Assembly: GCF_900105885.1 (NCBI RefSeq)
Contig: NZ_LT629780.1
Span: 620,001-684,000, forward strand
Direction of reading: 5' to 3'
DNA length: 64,000 nucleotides
DNA from: Pseudomonas guangdongensis
Lineage (GTDB): Bacteria; Pseudomonadota; Gammaproteobacteria; Pseudomonadales; Pseudomonadaceae
Below the pieces are notes generated by a model, which was given only the letters and a program-made list of their open reading frames with translations, was not told the origin of the DNA and made no database searches. Made by a program: the position numbers and the translations under genes. Shown here in pieces: positions 8,568 to 16,758 of this stretch (its first letter is position 1; the number at the start of each line of letters is the position of its first letter).

Positions 8568-8998
8568 CGCACATACCCCGTTTCGGCTTCGATACTGATG
8601 CGCTGACTGTCAAAGCTGACACTGCCATTTCCATCAAAAAACTCTGGCTGCCCTAAGCTCCCGAAAATAATTCTGAAACCCTCTGGATCCGATTTTTTCG
8701 CCAGCTCTTCTGCCTTGCCGACATTCTGGTAGGCATTTCCATCGCAGCTACGCGAGAGCTGGTACTTGTACTTGCCATCATCCGGATCGGTGAAGCAGGC
8801 CAGTCTTACCTTGCATCCGCTGGCAATCGCAAGTTTCTGTGCATAGCGCAGCCCTGAGCGCAGCTCCTCCGCGGCAGCTCTCTCATCGAACACCGCGCGA
8901 TCGAAGAACCGCGGCCCGACCACGGCGGCCAGCACGCCGATGACCACCAGCACCAGGATCAGCTCGACGAGGGTGAAACCGTGCTGGCGGGTGGGCAT
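8564..8998 (-). CDS. mshC: MSHA biogenesis protein MshC (minor pilin, GspH/FimT-like)
   Basis: This 144-residue prepilin has leader PTRQHG/FTLVELILVLVVIGVLAAVVGPRFFD. The following AAAEELRSGLRYAQKLAI helix is the GspH/FimT pattern. The start is fixed at 8998 by AAGGAG five bases upstream; the frame is open to 9028, but the extra residues have no leader character. It lies 92 bases after the last MshA-like pilin and overlaps mshD by 4 bases. Like other minor pilins, it probably primes pilus assembly at the inner membrane. Confidence 0.87.
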   Translation of the reverse strand: MPTRQHGFTLVELILVLVVIGVLAAVVGPRFFDRAVFDERAAAEELRSGLRYAQKLAIASGCKVRLACFTDPDDGKYKYQLSRSCDGNAYQNVGKAEELAKKSDPEGFRIIFGSLGQPEFFDGNGSVSFDSQRISIEAETGYVR

Positions 8999-9090
8999 CG
9001 AAGCTCCTTGGGCGGCAGGCCGGCGCATGGCCTAGCCGCGCGGCGGATGGTGGTGGGTGATCGGCGACTGTGGCGGAACCGCCGCTGGCA

Positions 9091-9561
9091 TTACTTGCAG
9101 TTCGCGGCCAGCAGGCTGTCCGAGGTGATGCTGGGCGTCGGTACGCTCCAGCTGGCGCGCAGGGTGTAGTTGAACTTGCAGTCCCAGTTGCCCCAGATGG
9201 CCACGTTGATATTGCCATCTTTGCTGTCGCTGATGGCGATGATGTCGTTTTCTTCCAGCTGCGCAGCCTTGACGATGCCGTCCATGGTCGCTGCCGGGTA
9301 GAGGCCGAGCATTTCGATGGCCTCGCCCTCCAGGTAGATGACGCGCTTGCCGCCGACCTCGACCGGCGGGGTGACCTGCGCCTGCAGGTGGGCAGTCGCG
9401 GCGGCCGACTTGAACGCGCCGAGGGCGCCCTGCAAGGCGGCCAGCTTGGCGGCGCCGCCGAAACTGGCGAAGCGCGGCAAGGCGAAGGCCGACAGGATGC
9501 CGAGCAGGACGATGGTCATGATCAGCTCGATCAGGGTGAATCCGTTCTGGGAGCGCGACAT
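9091..9561 (-). CDS. MshA-like type IVa pilin, third copy
   Basis: This 156-residue pilin has the leader SRSQNG/FTLIELIMTIVLLGIL and a strong ribosome-binding site (AGGAGGG). It shares FALPRF.SFGG.AKLAALQGALGA with the pilin at 10353-10829 and has the same C-terminal pattern (LAANC plus one residue). A pair of cysteines (Cys in WDCKF and the terminal Cys) would form the MshA-type disulphide loop. The body differs from its neighbours, so it is a diverged paralogue rather than a recent copy. Which of the three tandem pilins is the major subunit cannot be settled from sequence. Confidence 0.85.
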   Translation of the reverse strand: MSRSQNGFTLIELIMTIVLLGILSAFALPRFASFGGAAKLAALQGALGAFKSAAATAHLQAQVTPPVEVGGKRVIYLEGEAIEMLGLYPAATMDGIVKAAQLEENDIIAISDSKDGNINVAIWGNWDCKFNYTLRASWSVPTPSITSDSLLAANCK

Positions 9562-9603
9562 GCAACCCTCCTGGTTGTCGGGCCGGGCGACCGGCAGCGT
9601 GGC

Positions 9604-10095
9604 TCAGCAGCCGTCGAATGCATCGCCCCACAACTGCATCGCCGGGGGCTGCTGGCTGTCGGCGGCGGGGGCTTCGTAGACGAAATAGCAGGTGTCCGGG
9701 TCGGGGGCGTCCTTGAGCTTGACCAGCAACAGGTCATATGTGGCGGTGGTCTGTCGCTCGCCCTCGAAGTCGTCGGTCAGCCGCGCGGCCAGCATGATGC
9801 CGCCGGTGGTGTCGCCGGGCTGGCTGGGGCTGGGCTCGGGGTAACCGTTCTGCATCTTGATGGTGACGCCTTCGAGCAGGACGCTGGCAGCGCGGTCGCC
9901 GCCGGCGGTGCGCTGCGCGGAGCCGGCGATCAGAGCCGCCGAGCGCGCCGCGCCCATGGCGTTCTCGACCACGGCGATGCGCGCGTCCTTGCCGAAATCG
10001 GCGAAGCGCGGCAGGGCGAAGGCGGCGAGGATGCCGAGCAGGACGATGACCATGATCAGCTCGATCAGGGTGAAGCCGCGCTGGTGGCGTGGCAT
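9604..10095 (-). CDS. MshA-like type IVa pilin, second copy
   Basis: This 163-residue pilin has leader PRHQRG/FTLIELIMVIVLLGILAAFALPRF. The N-terminal helix is nearly identical to the other two MshA-like proteins, but the globular part is distinct (Cys in DTCYF and a C-terminal Cys). It is preceded by a ribosome-binding site (AAGGAGACAGTC) and by 257 bases of non-coding DNA with a strong hairpin. It may be an alternative or minor subunit. Cleavage would need the prepilin peptidase PilD, which is not encoded in this window. Confidence 0.82.
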   Translation of the reverse strand: MPRHQRGFTLIELIMVIVLLGILAAFALPRFADFGKDARIAVVENAMGAARSAALIAGSAQRTAGGDRAASVLLEGVTIKMQNGYPEPSPSQPGDTTGGIMLAARLTDDFEGERQTTATYDLLLVKLKDAPDPDTCYFVYEAPAADSQQPPAMQLWGDAFDGC

Positions 10096-10352
10096 GACTG
10101 TCTCCTTGTCGGTGAGCGCCTGGGCCTTCCTGTATGGCGCCCTGTTTGCAATGTCGGGTGAACACTGCTGTAGACCAGACCCGCATCGCCCCGCCCGGCG
10201 ATGGGCGGGGCGATGTGTCGAACGTGAGAAAAGGCGGCTTTCCCGAACGGCTTAGTTCCTACGAACTAACATACGAGACACCCTATAACCAAGCATGCGG
10301 CGAGCCGTGCGTTGGACAAGCGCTGTGCGAGTTATCCACCTAACATGATGTC
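10096..10352. other. Spacer between MshA-like pilin genes with hairpin and palindrome
   Basis: This 257-base gap has no credible gene. It holds a 13-bp perfect hairpin at 10184-10215 (CATCGCCCCGCCC / GGGCGGGGCGATG) without a T-tract on either strand. A smaller palindrome lies at 10252-10269 (TTAGTTC, CTAC, then GAACTAA). The sequence between 10230 and 10340 is AT-richer than its surroundings. In the direction of msh transcription, the large hairpin comes after the first mshA gene, where a stable stem could protect the upstream pilin message or cause partial termination. Confidence 0.55.
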
Positions 10353-10829
10353 TCAGTTACAGTTCGCCGCCGTCAGTCCAGCTGCATTCCAAGTAGGCGC
10401 TGCCTGAACGCCACTGGCAACAGCGGTCACACTATAGGTGAAAGCGCAGGCGGCCTTACCCTTGGCAGCGACTGTATATGTCCCAGTGCCATCGGCAGCT
10501 GCACTGGGCGTAATATCGAAATCCGCAGTGCTCAGCTGCGCAGCCTTGGTAAGGCCGTTCGCATTGGCCGCCGGATAGGTACCCGTCATCTTGATTTTCT
10601 CGCCCTCGAGAGTGATCTCCGAGTTTGCATCCGGCGGAGTAATCAGCGCCTGCGAGTGTGCAATCGCCACGGCAGACTTTGCAGCTCCCAGAGCCCCCTG
10701 CAGTGCAGCCAGGCGCGCATCACCACCAAAATTCGCAAACCGCGGCAACGCAAACGCCGCCAGAATCCCCAGTACCACAATCACCATGATCAGCTCGATC
10801 AGGGTAAAACCGCTTTGCTGTCTTTTCAT
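10353..10829 (-). CDS. mshA: MSHA major pilin MshA, first copy
   Basis: This 158-residue pilin has leader KRQQSG/FTLIELIMVIVVLGILAAFALPRF, the canonical class IVa start. The body is rich in Ala, Thr and Ser, and the Cys pair near the C-terminus (AACAF and AANCN) is typical of MshA. It is the first of three tandem MshA-like genes and directly follows the mshB-like gene. Codon use is less GC-biased than in mshE or mshL, as for many surface subunits. It is the best candidate for the main subunit, judged by its position and the hairpin after it, but that is inference. Confidence 0.85.
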   Translation of the reverse strand: MKRQQSGFTLIELIMVIVVLGILAAFALPRFANFGGDARLAALQGALGAAKSAVAIAHSQALITPPDANSEITLEGEKIKMTGTYPAANANGLTKAAQLSTADFDITPSAAADGTGTYTVAAKGKAACAFTYSVTAVASGVQAAPTWNAAGLTAANCN

Positions 10830-10862
10830 CGTCCTGTCCTTTCTTACGGGTTTTAAACGGCC

Positions 10863-11372
10863 TCAATCGGCCCTGATGTCGACCACACCACTTACGGTGT
10901 CGTAGGTGATGGTGCGCGGGGTTGCCGTGCGGCCATCGAGTCTGTAGGCGTAGCGGCAGAGGCTGCCGCTGCGGCTGACCTGGTAGTCGGCCTGGCCAGC
11001 ATCGCCGGCGAGCGTGGGGATCGGGCCCTGCATCACCCCGCGCCACACCTCCATGCAGGCGGCGATGCCGCTGCCGCCGCTGCCCTGCGGCCAGCCGGCG
11101 GGGCTGGCGAGCATGTCGTCGGCACCGAAGCCGAGAATCCGCCCGCGGGCGTCCTGGGTACCGCGGGCACGGTTCATTTCCCACTGGCCGCGCGCCAGGA
11201 TCACGCCGCCGGCCAGCGCGCTGCCGGTGCTGCGCACCGACACCGCATGGGCATCGTCGGCGGAGTTCAGGAAACGCGGCAGGGCGACGACCACCAGGAT
11301 ACCGATCACCGCGATCACCACTATCAGCTCGATCAAGGTGAAGCCTCGCTGGTGCGACATTTTCGCAATCAT
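10863..11372 (-). CDS. mshB: MSHA pilin protein MshB
   Basis: This 169-residue prepilin has leader AKMSHQRG/FTLIELIVVIAVIGILVVVALPRFLN. The start at 11372 is supported by GGGAG five bases upstream; ATG at 11360 is an alternative, and the upstream open frame to 11423 is ignored. It lies between mshG and the first mshA, the position of mshB in Vibrio MSHA clusters. The segment SADDAHAVSVRSTGSALAGGV is typical of MshB-type minor pilins. mshF, which lies between mshG and mshB in Vibrio, is not found here. Confidence 0.83.
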   Translation of the reverse strand: MIAKMSHQRGFTLIELIVVIAVIGILVVVALPRFLNSADDAHAVSVRSTGSALAGGVILARGQWEMNRARGTQDARGRILGFGADDMLASPAGWPQGSGGSGIAACMEVWRGVMQGPIPTLAGDAGQADYQVSRSGSLCRYAYRLDGRTATPRTITYDTVSGVVDIRAD

Positions 11373-11451
11373 TCTTGCTCCCTGGTTCACCGTTCGTCCG
11401 TGCATGGTCGGCTTTTTGACCATTTTATCGCAATCGTGGCGCCCTCGTCCT

Positions 11452-12705
11452 TCAGCGTCCGCCCTTGGCTGCGGCGGACAGTTCCCACATCGGCAGGAAC
11501 ACGCCGAGCGCCAGCACCAGCACCATGATGCCCATGGCGACGATGAGGATCGGTTCGATGGCGTCGGCCAGTTGCTTGAGGTCGTAGTCGACCTCCTGCT
11601 CGTAGAAGTCGGCCACCTCGATGAACAGGTCGTCCATCGCGCCGGTTTCCTCGCCGACCGCCATCATCTGCAGCACCAGCGGAGTGAACAGCCCGGTGGC
11701 GGCGGCGCCGCGGGTCAGCGCCTCGCCACGCTCGACGCCTTCGCGCATGGCGACGATCGCCTGGCCGATATGCCGGTTGCCCACCGAGCTGCTGGTGATG
11801 TTGAGGGTCTGCAGCAGCGGCAGGCCGGCGCGGTACATCATCGCGAAGGTGCGGGTGAAGCGTGCCAGGGCGATGCGCTCGAACACCGGGCCGACGATCG
11901 GCAGGCGCAGCTTGTAGCGGTCCCAGGTCAGCGCGCCGGCGTCGGTCTCGATCCAGCGGAAGAATCCCGACAGCACCGCGGCCAGGGCGATGCCGAGCAG
12001 CCACCACCAGTTCTGCATGAATTCGGAGAAGCCGATCAGGATGCGCGTCGGCAGCGGCAGGTCGGCCTGGAACTGGGCGAACACCTTGGCGAAGGCCGGG
12101 ATCACCAGCAGGTTGATCACGGTGAGCGCCACGCCCATGGCGATCAGCACGAACAGCGGGTAGCGGGTGGCCTGCTTGATGCGCTTGCGGGTCTCGCGCT
12201 CCAGTTCCAGGTGCGCGGCGAGCTGGCGGAACGCCTGGTCGAGCTGGCCGGTGTTCTCGCCGACGTTGACCATGCTGACGAACAGCTGGCCGAACACCTT
12301 GGGATGGGCGGACAGCGCCACGGCCATGGCGTTGCCGGCCTCCAGGTCGTTGCGCACCTGCTGCAGCACCTCGCGGAAGTGCGGGTTGCGGCTCGACTCG
12401 GCCAGCCCGCCGATGGCACGGATGATCGGCACGCCGGCCTTGCTGAGGCTGAACATCTGCCGGCAGAAGATGATCAGCTCCTCCAGGCGCACCCGCTCGC
12501 GGCCGAGCAGCTGGTTCAGCTTGCGCAGCAGGGCGTCCGCGCTGCCGGCGCCGGCCGGCGCTTTCTCGGCCTGGGCGTCGATGCTCAGCGGGGTGATGCG
12601 CTCGGCCAGCAGCTCGCCGGCCAGCGCCTCGGCGCTGGCGGCCTGGCGGGTGCCGGAAACCTTGCGGCCCTGGGCGTCGCGGCCGCTGAAACGGAAGCGG
12701 GCCAT
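11452..12705 (-). CDS. mshG: MSHA platform protein MshG (PilC/GspF family)
   Basis: This 417-residue inner-membrane platform protein has two type II secretion F domains. It begins MARFRFSGRDAQGRKVSGT, typical of PilC/GspF. The first F domain covers about 70-190, with a hydrophobic segment near 165-190; a second pair of segments lies at about 220-240 and 375-405. The motif VNVGENTGQLDQAF recurs as AVGEETGAMDDLF, one per domain. It couples the MshE ATPase to pilin insertion. The ATG shares one base with the mshE stop (TGATG), which fixes the start within a longer open frame. Confidence 0.93.
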   Translation of the reverse strand: MARFRFSGRDAQGRKVSGTRQAASAEALAGELLAERITPLSIDAQAEKAPAGAGSADALLRKLNQLLGRERVRLEELIIFCRQMFSLSKAGVPIIRAIGGLAESSRNPHFREVLQQVRNDLEAGNAMAVALSAHPKVFGQLFVSMVNVGENTGQLDQAFRQLAAHLELERETRKRIKQATRYPLFVLIAMGVALTVINLLVIPAFAKVFAQFQADLPLPTRILIGFSEFMQNWWWLLGIALAAVLSGFFRWIETDAGALTWDRYKLRLPIVGPVFERIALARFTRTFAMMYRAGLPLLQTLNITSSSVGNRHIGQAIVAMREGVERGEALTRGAAATGLFTPLVLQMMAVGEETGAMDDLFIEVADFYEQEVDYDLKQLADAIEPILIVAMGIMVLVLALGVFLPMWELSAAAKGGR

Positions 12706-14429
12706 CAGCCCACCCGCTCGTCGCTGAGGCTGGCGCTGACCCGCAGCACCTCCTCGACGCTGGTCACCCCGGCGAGGGCCAGGTCGAGGGCGCTGGCCGC
12801 CAGCGGCCGGTAATGGGGCTGGGCCTGGGCGGTGTCGATGAAGCCCTGCGGATCGTTGCGGCGCAGCGCGGCGGCCAGCGCGGCGTCGATTTCCAGCAGT
12901 TCGTAGACGCCGACGCGGCCGAGGTAGCCGGTGTTGTGGCACTGGTGGCAGCCGCGCCCGCGCACGAAGCGCCGCCCGCCCAGCGTCTGGTTCTGGATCG
13001 CCTCCAGCCAGCGCAGCTCGCGCTCGTCCGGCTCGTGGGCCTCGCGGCAGTGCTCGCAGACCTTGCGCACCAGGCGCTGGGCCAGCACGGCGTTGAGCGC
13101 GTTGGCGACCAGGAACGGCTCGGTGCCCATGTCGATCAGGCGCAGCGGCGAGGTCAGGGCGTCGTTGGTGTGCAGGGTGGAGAGCACCAGGTGGCCGGTG
13201 ATCGCCGCGCGCAGGCCGATCTCGGCGGTTTCCTGGTCGCGCATCTCGCCGACCAGCACGATGTCCGGGTCCTGACGCAGGGCGGCGCGCAGCACGCGGG
13301 CGAAGGTCAGGTCGATCTTGGCGTTGACCTGCACCTGGTTGATCCGCGGCAGGCGGTATTCCACCGGGTCCTCGACGGTGATGATCTTCTTCTCCGGGCT
13401 GTTCAGCTCGGCCAGCCCGGCGTAGAGGGTGGTGGTCTTGCCCGAGCCGGTCGGCCCGGTGACCAGCACGATGCCGTGGGGGCGCTGCAGCAGGGTGCGG
13501 AAGCGCGCCAGCATCTCCGCCGGCATGCCGCTCTTGTCGAGGCTGGCGACGCCGCCGCTCTGGTCGAGCAGACGCATGACCACCGACTCGCCGAACTGCA
13601 CCGGCATGGTCGAAACCCGCACGTCGAGGTTGTGGTTCTTGACCCGGATGTTGAAGCGGCCGTCCTGGGGCAGGCGCTTCTCGGAGATGTCCAGGCCGGC
13701 CATGATCTTCAGGCGCATGACCAGCGCCGAGGCGATGCGGGTTTCCTTGATCAACTGCTCGTTGAGCACGCCGTCGATGCGCTGGCGCAGGCGCAGCACC
13801 TTCTCGTCGGGTTCGATGTGGATGTCCGAGGCCTTCATCTTCACCGCGTCCTCGAAGAGCATCTGCAGCAGGCGCACCACCGGCGCGTCGCTGTTGTCCA
13901 GGCTCAGGCCGCCGAAGTCGAAGTCGCTCTGTTCTAGGCGCTCGTCCAGCTCGCCGGCCAGCGACTCGATCTCGCGGGTGTTGCGGTAGAAGCGGTCGAG
14001 GCTGTCGAGCAGGTCGCCTTCGCGCACCACCGCCGGCTTGAGCGGCTGGCGCAGCAGACGGCCGATCTCGTCGAGGGCGTAGATGTCGAGCGGGTCGGCC
14101 ATGCCGACCAGCAGGCCATCGGGCTCCTCGACCAGCAAGATGACCCGGAAGCGCCGCGCCACCGCTTCGGGCAGGCGCTGGATCAGCCCCTCGCTGAGCT
14201 TGAACTGGCGCAGGTCGACATAGGGGATGTTGAGCTGGCGCGACAGCGCTTCGAGCAGCTTGAGTTCGGAGATGAAGCCCAGGTCGACCACCGCGCGGCC
14301 GAGCTTGGCGCCGCTGCGCTTCTGCTCCAGCAGGGCCATCTGCAACTGGTTGTCGCTGATCAGCCCGGCCTGCACCAGCAGGTCGCCGAGGCGCAGCTTG
14401 CGTTGGGGAGTGGCGGGGGTGTCGGTCAC
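12705..14429 (-). CDS. mshE: MSHA pilus extension ATPase MshE with c-di-GMP-binding N-domain
   Basis: This 574-residue GspE/PilB-family ATPase powers pilus extension from the cytoplasm. Residues of about 13-36 match the c-di-GMP-binding MshEN motif: RLGDLL, then AGLI, then a Gln at the end. A second, similar half follows near residues 65-100. The ATPase core has Walker A GPTGSGKTT (about 325-333), Asp box ITVEDPVEY, Walker B DPDIVLVGEMRD and His box STLHTNDA. Four zinc cysteines (CEHC, CHQC) lie at about 455-505. The start is GTG at 14429, overlapping mshN by 4 bases (GTGA), and gives the normal family length. Vibrio MshE is a proven c-di-GMP receptor, so regulation by that signal is very likely here. 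Confidence 0.95.
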   Translation of the reverse strand: MTDTPATPQRKLRLGDLLVQAGLISDNQLQMALLEQKRSGAKLGRAVVDLGFISELKLLEALSRQLNIPYVDLRQFKLSEGLIQRLPEAVARRFRVILLVEEPDGLLVGMADPLDIYALDEIGRLLRQPLKPAVVREGDLLDSLDRFYRNTREIESLAGELDERLEQSDFDFGGLSLDNSDAPVVRLLQMLFEDAVKMKASDIHIEPDEKVLRLRQRIDGVLNEQLIKETRIASALVMRLKIMAGLDISEKRLPQDGRFNIRVKNHNLDVRVSTMPVQFGESVVMRLLDQSGGVASLDKSGMPAEMLARFRTLLQRPHGIVLVTGPTGSGKTTTLYAGLAELNSPEKKIITVEDPVEYRLPRINQVQVNAKIDLTFARVLRAALRQDPDIVLVGEMRDQETAEIGLRAAITGHLVLSTLHTNDALTSPLRLIDMGTEPFLVANALNAVLAQRLVRKVCEHCREAHEPDERELRWLEAIQNQTLGGRRFVRGRGCHQCHNTGYLGRVGVYELLEIDAALAAALRRNDPQGFIDTAQAQPHYRPLAASALDLALAGVTSVEEVLRVSASLSDERVG

Positions 14430-15829
14430 GGGGCATCTCCAAGGGCCAGGGCGCGCTCGCGGGCGAACTGGCGGCTGTTGTCGTCGAGGCCGGCGCCCTG
14501 GGCGGCCTGGCGGTAGTGGCGGGCGGCCTCGGCGCGCTCGCCGAGGCGCTCCAGGGCGATGGCCAGGCCGAGCTGCCAGGCCGGACGCGGGGTACCGAGG
14601 GCCAGCAGCTGGCGATAGGTGGCGGCGCTTTCCGGCCACTGCCCGGTCTGCTGGTAGGCGGCGGCGAGCAGCGCATGCCAGGCCGGATCGCGGGCCAGCG
14701 GCGGCGGGTTGCGGCGCAGGGTGGCCACCGCGGCCGGGCTGTCGCCGCCCTGCAGCTGGGCGCGCGCCAGCAGCAGCGGCAGCTCATGGTCGGCGGGGAA
14801 GTCGGCCAGCCGTGGCGGCAGCTCCTCCAGCAGCCGCGCGCTTTGGCCGGCAGCCAGCCAGGCGCGCGCCAGGGTACGCAGCAGATCGAGGTTGTGCGGC
14901 TGCTGGCGCTGCAGCGGTTCGAGCAGGGCCAGGGCGCCGGCGGCATCGCCCTCGGCCAGCGCGCGCCGGGCGCGGGCCAGGGGATCGGGTCGGTGGCTGG
15001 CGATGCTCACCTGCGGCTGGCGCGCGATGCCGGCGGCCTGCACCGCCACCACCGGCGGCGCGGGCGGCAGTTGCCGCACGGCGGGGGCGGCGGCGAGCGA
15101 GGGATCATGCGGCGGCGCCGCGCCGGGGAGCGGCTCGCCCGCCACCGGCAGGTCGTCCAGCTCGACCGGCAGCGCCTGCGGCGTCTCGAACGGCACCTCG
15201 ACCCACAGCTGCCAGCGCTCGCCGGCCGGCTCCAGGCGGTCATGCACCTGCAGCTGATCGCCGAGGCCGACCAGCAGCAGCTCGACGCCCTCCTCCTGCG
15301 CTTCCAGGCTCCAGGCCAGGCTGCGCCCGTCGCGCTCGAAGCGTCCCTCGCGGGCGCCGCTGGCGGGCAGGCGCAGATGCGGCAGATGCAGGGCGACCAC
15401 CCCGCTCTGCTCGCTGCGCCGGTAGCTCGGCGCGCCATCCAGCAGCAGCTGCAGGGTGAAGCCCTGGCGGGCGTGCTGCGGCAGCACGGCGAGCAGGCGC
15501 AGCGGTGGGTCGACCGGCGCGGCAAACTCCGGCGCAGGCGGAGCCGTGCTCGGGGCCGGCGCGGCCGGGACGACCGGTGCCGGCACGGGGGCTGCCGCGG
15601 GCGCCGGCGCCGGATCGCCCGCCTGTAGCGGCATGCCGAAGCGCCACAGCCCGGCCGCGCCGGCGGCCAGCAGCAACAGCAGCAGGCCGCCGAGCAGCGC
15701 CCGCCGGCGGCGGCGCAGGCTGCGCGCGGAGGATTCCTCGACCGCCTGCAGGCCGGCCAGCGCGGCGCGCTCCTCGGCCGGCGCCTGGCGCGCATCGAGA
15801 TCGCGCAGCAGATCGTTGACCAGGCTCAT
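14426..15829 (-). CDS. mshN: MSHA biogenesis protein MshN (TPR protein)
   Basis: This 467-residue bitopic protein has a short cytoplasmic N-terminus (MSLVNDLLRDLDAR), one membrane segment at about 44-63 and a Pro/Ala-rich periplasmic linker. Its C-terminal half (about 290-460) is made of tetratricopeptide-like helices (ALAEGDAAGALALLEPLQ, then AYQQTGQWPESAATYRQLL). This is the MshN architecture. The ATG overlaps the mshM stop by 4 bases, so the longer open frame upstream is not coding. MshN probably acts as a periplasmic scaffold linking the inner-membrane complex to the secretin. Confidence 0.88.
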   Translation of the reverse strand: MSLVNDLLRDLDARQAPAEERAALAGLQAVEESSARSLRRRRRALLGGLLLLLLAAGAAGLWRFGMPLQAGDPAPAPAAAPVPAPVVPAAPAPSTAPPAPEFAAPVDPPLRLLAVLPQHARQGFTLQLLLDGAPSYRRSEQSGVVALHLPHLRLPASGAREGRFERDGRSLAWSLEAQEEGVELLLVGLGDQLQVHDRLEPAGERWQLWVEVPFETPQALPVELDDLPVAGEPLPGAAPPHDPSLAAAPAVRQLPPAPPVVAVQAAGIARQPQVSIASHRPDPLARARRALAEGDAAGALALLEPLQRQQPHNLDLLRTLARAWLAAGQSARLLEELPPRLADFPADHELPLLLARAQLQGGDSPAAVATLRRNPPPLARDPAWHALLAAAYQQTGQWPESAATYRQLLALGTPRPAWQLGLAIALERLGERAEAARHYRQAAQGAGLDDNSRQFARERALALGDAP

Positions 15830-16755
15830 GGCGCGCGCTCCTGCCACCACAGCCAGCCGGACAGCAGGAACAGCAGCAGCGCCAGCGTCAGCAGGCCCCA
15901 GAGCAGCAGGTCGGCGAGCGGCGGCAGGCGGCGCAGGAACGGCCGCGCACCCTCGGTATCGCGCAGCGCGCGGCGCACATGACCGGCGCCGACCTGGCGG
16001 CGACCCTGGCCGAAAGCCACCATCAGCGCCTTGTTGGCGAGGATGTTGATCAGCCGCGGAATGCCGCCGCTGCCGCTGACCAGCAGGCGCAGAGCGCCGG
16101 GGGCGAACAGCGGCGCGCCGCGGTAGCCGGCCTGGGCCAGACGCTGGTTGAGGTACTGCTCGGTTTCGTGGCGATCCAGCGGCTCCAGGCAGTAGGAAAA
16201 GGTGATGCGCTGGCGCATCTGGCGGAACTCGGGACGCTCCAGCAGGCGATCCAGCTCGGGCTGGCCGAACAGCACCACCTGCAGCAGCTTGCGCCGCTCG
16301 GTCTCCAGGTTGGTGAGCAGGCGCACGGCTTCGAGGGTTTCCGGCGGCAGGGCCTGGGCCTCGTCGATCAGCAGCACGGTGCTCTTGCCGGCGGCGGCCA
16401 GCTCGATCAGCCGGCGGTTCAGCGCATCGAGCAGCGCGTGGGGCTCGGGCAGCGGCTCGCCGGGCGCCTGCAGTTCGCACAGCAGCGCCTGCTGCAGCTG
16501 CAGCGGCGTGAGCCCGGAGTTGGGCAGCCAGGCCGGCTGGTAGCGCCCGCGATTGAGGCTGTTGAGAAAGGCGCGGCACAGCAGGGTCTTGCCGGTGCCG
16601 ACCTCGCCGGTGATCTTGACGAAGCCCTCGCCCTCAGCCAGCGCCACGCGCAGCAGGTTCAGGCAGGCGCGATAGGGCGCCAGCTGCACCAGGAACGCCG
16701 GATTCGGCGTCAGCGCGAAGGGCTTGGCCTGCAGGCCGAAGAACTCCAGATACAT
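15826..16755 (-). CDS. mshM: MSHA biogenesis ATPase MshM (ExeA-like)
   Basis: This 309-residue AAA ATPase begins MYLEFFGLQAKPFALTPNP, the ExeA/MshM signature. Walker A is GEVGTGKT at 50-57 and Walker B is LLIDEAQ at about 128-134. A single membrane segment lies near the C-terminus (about 283-302). ExeA relatives help assemble the secretin through the peptidoglycan. The start lies 3 bases after the mshL stop, and the end overlaps mshN by 4 bases. There is no separate peptidoglycan-binding partner gene next to it. Confidence 0.92.
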   Translation of the reverse strand: MYLEFFGLQAKPFALTPNPAFLVQLAPYRACLNLLRVALAEGEGFVKITGEVGTGKTLLCRAFLNSLNRGRYQPAWLPNSGLTPLQLQQALLCELQAPGEPLPEPHALLDALNRRLIELAAAGKSTVLLIDEAQALPPETLEAVRLLTNLETERRKLLQVVLFGQPELDRLLERPEFRQMRQRITFSYCLEPLDRHETEQYLNQRLAQAGYRGAPLFAPGALRLLVSGSGGIPRLINILANKALMVAFGQGRRQVGAGHVRRALRDTEGARPFLRRLPPLADLLLWGLLTLALLLFLLSGWLWWQERAP

Positions 16756-16758
16756 GTA

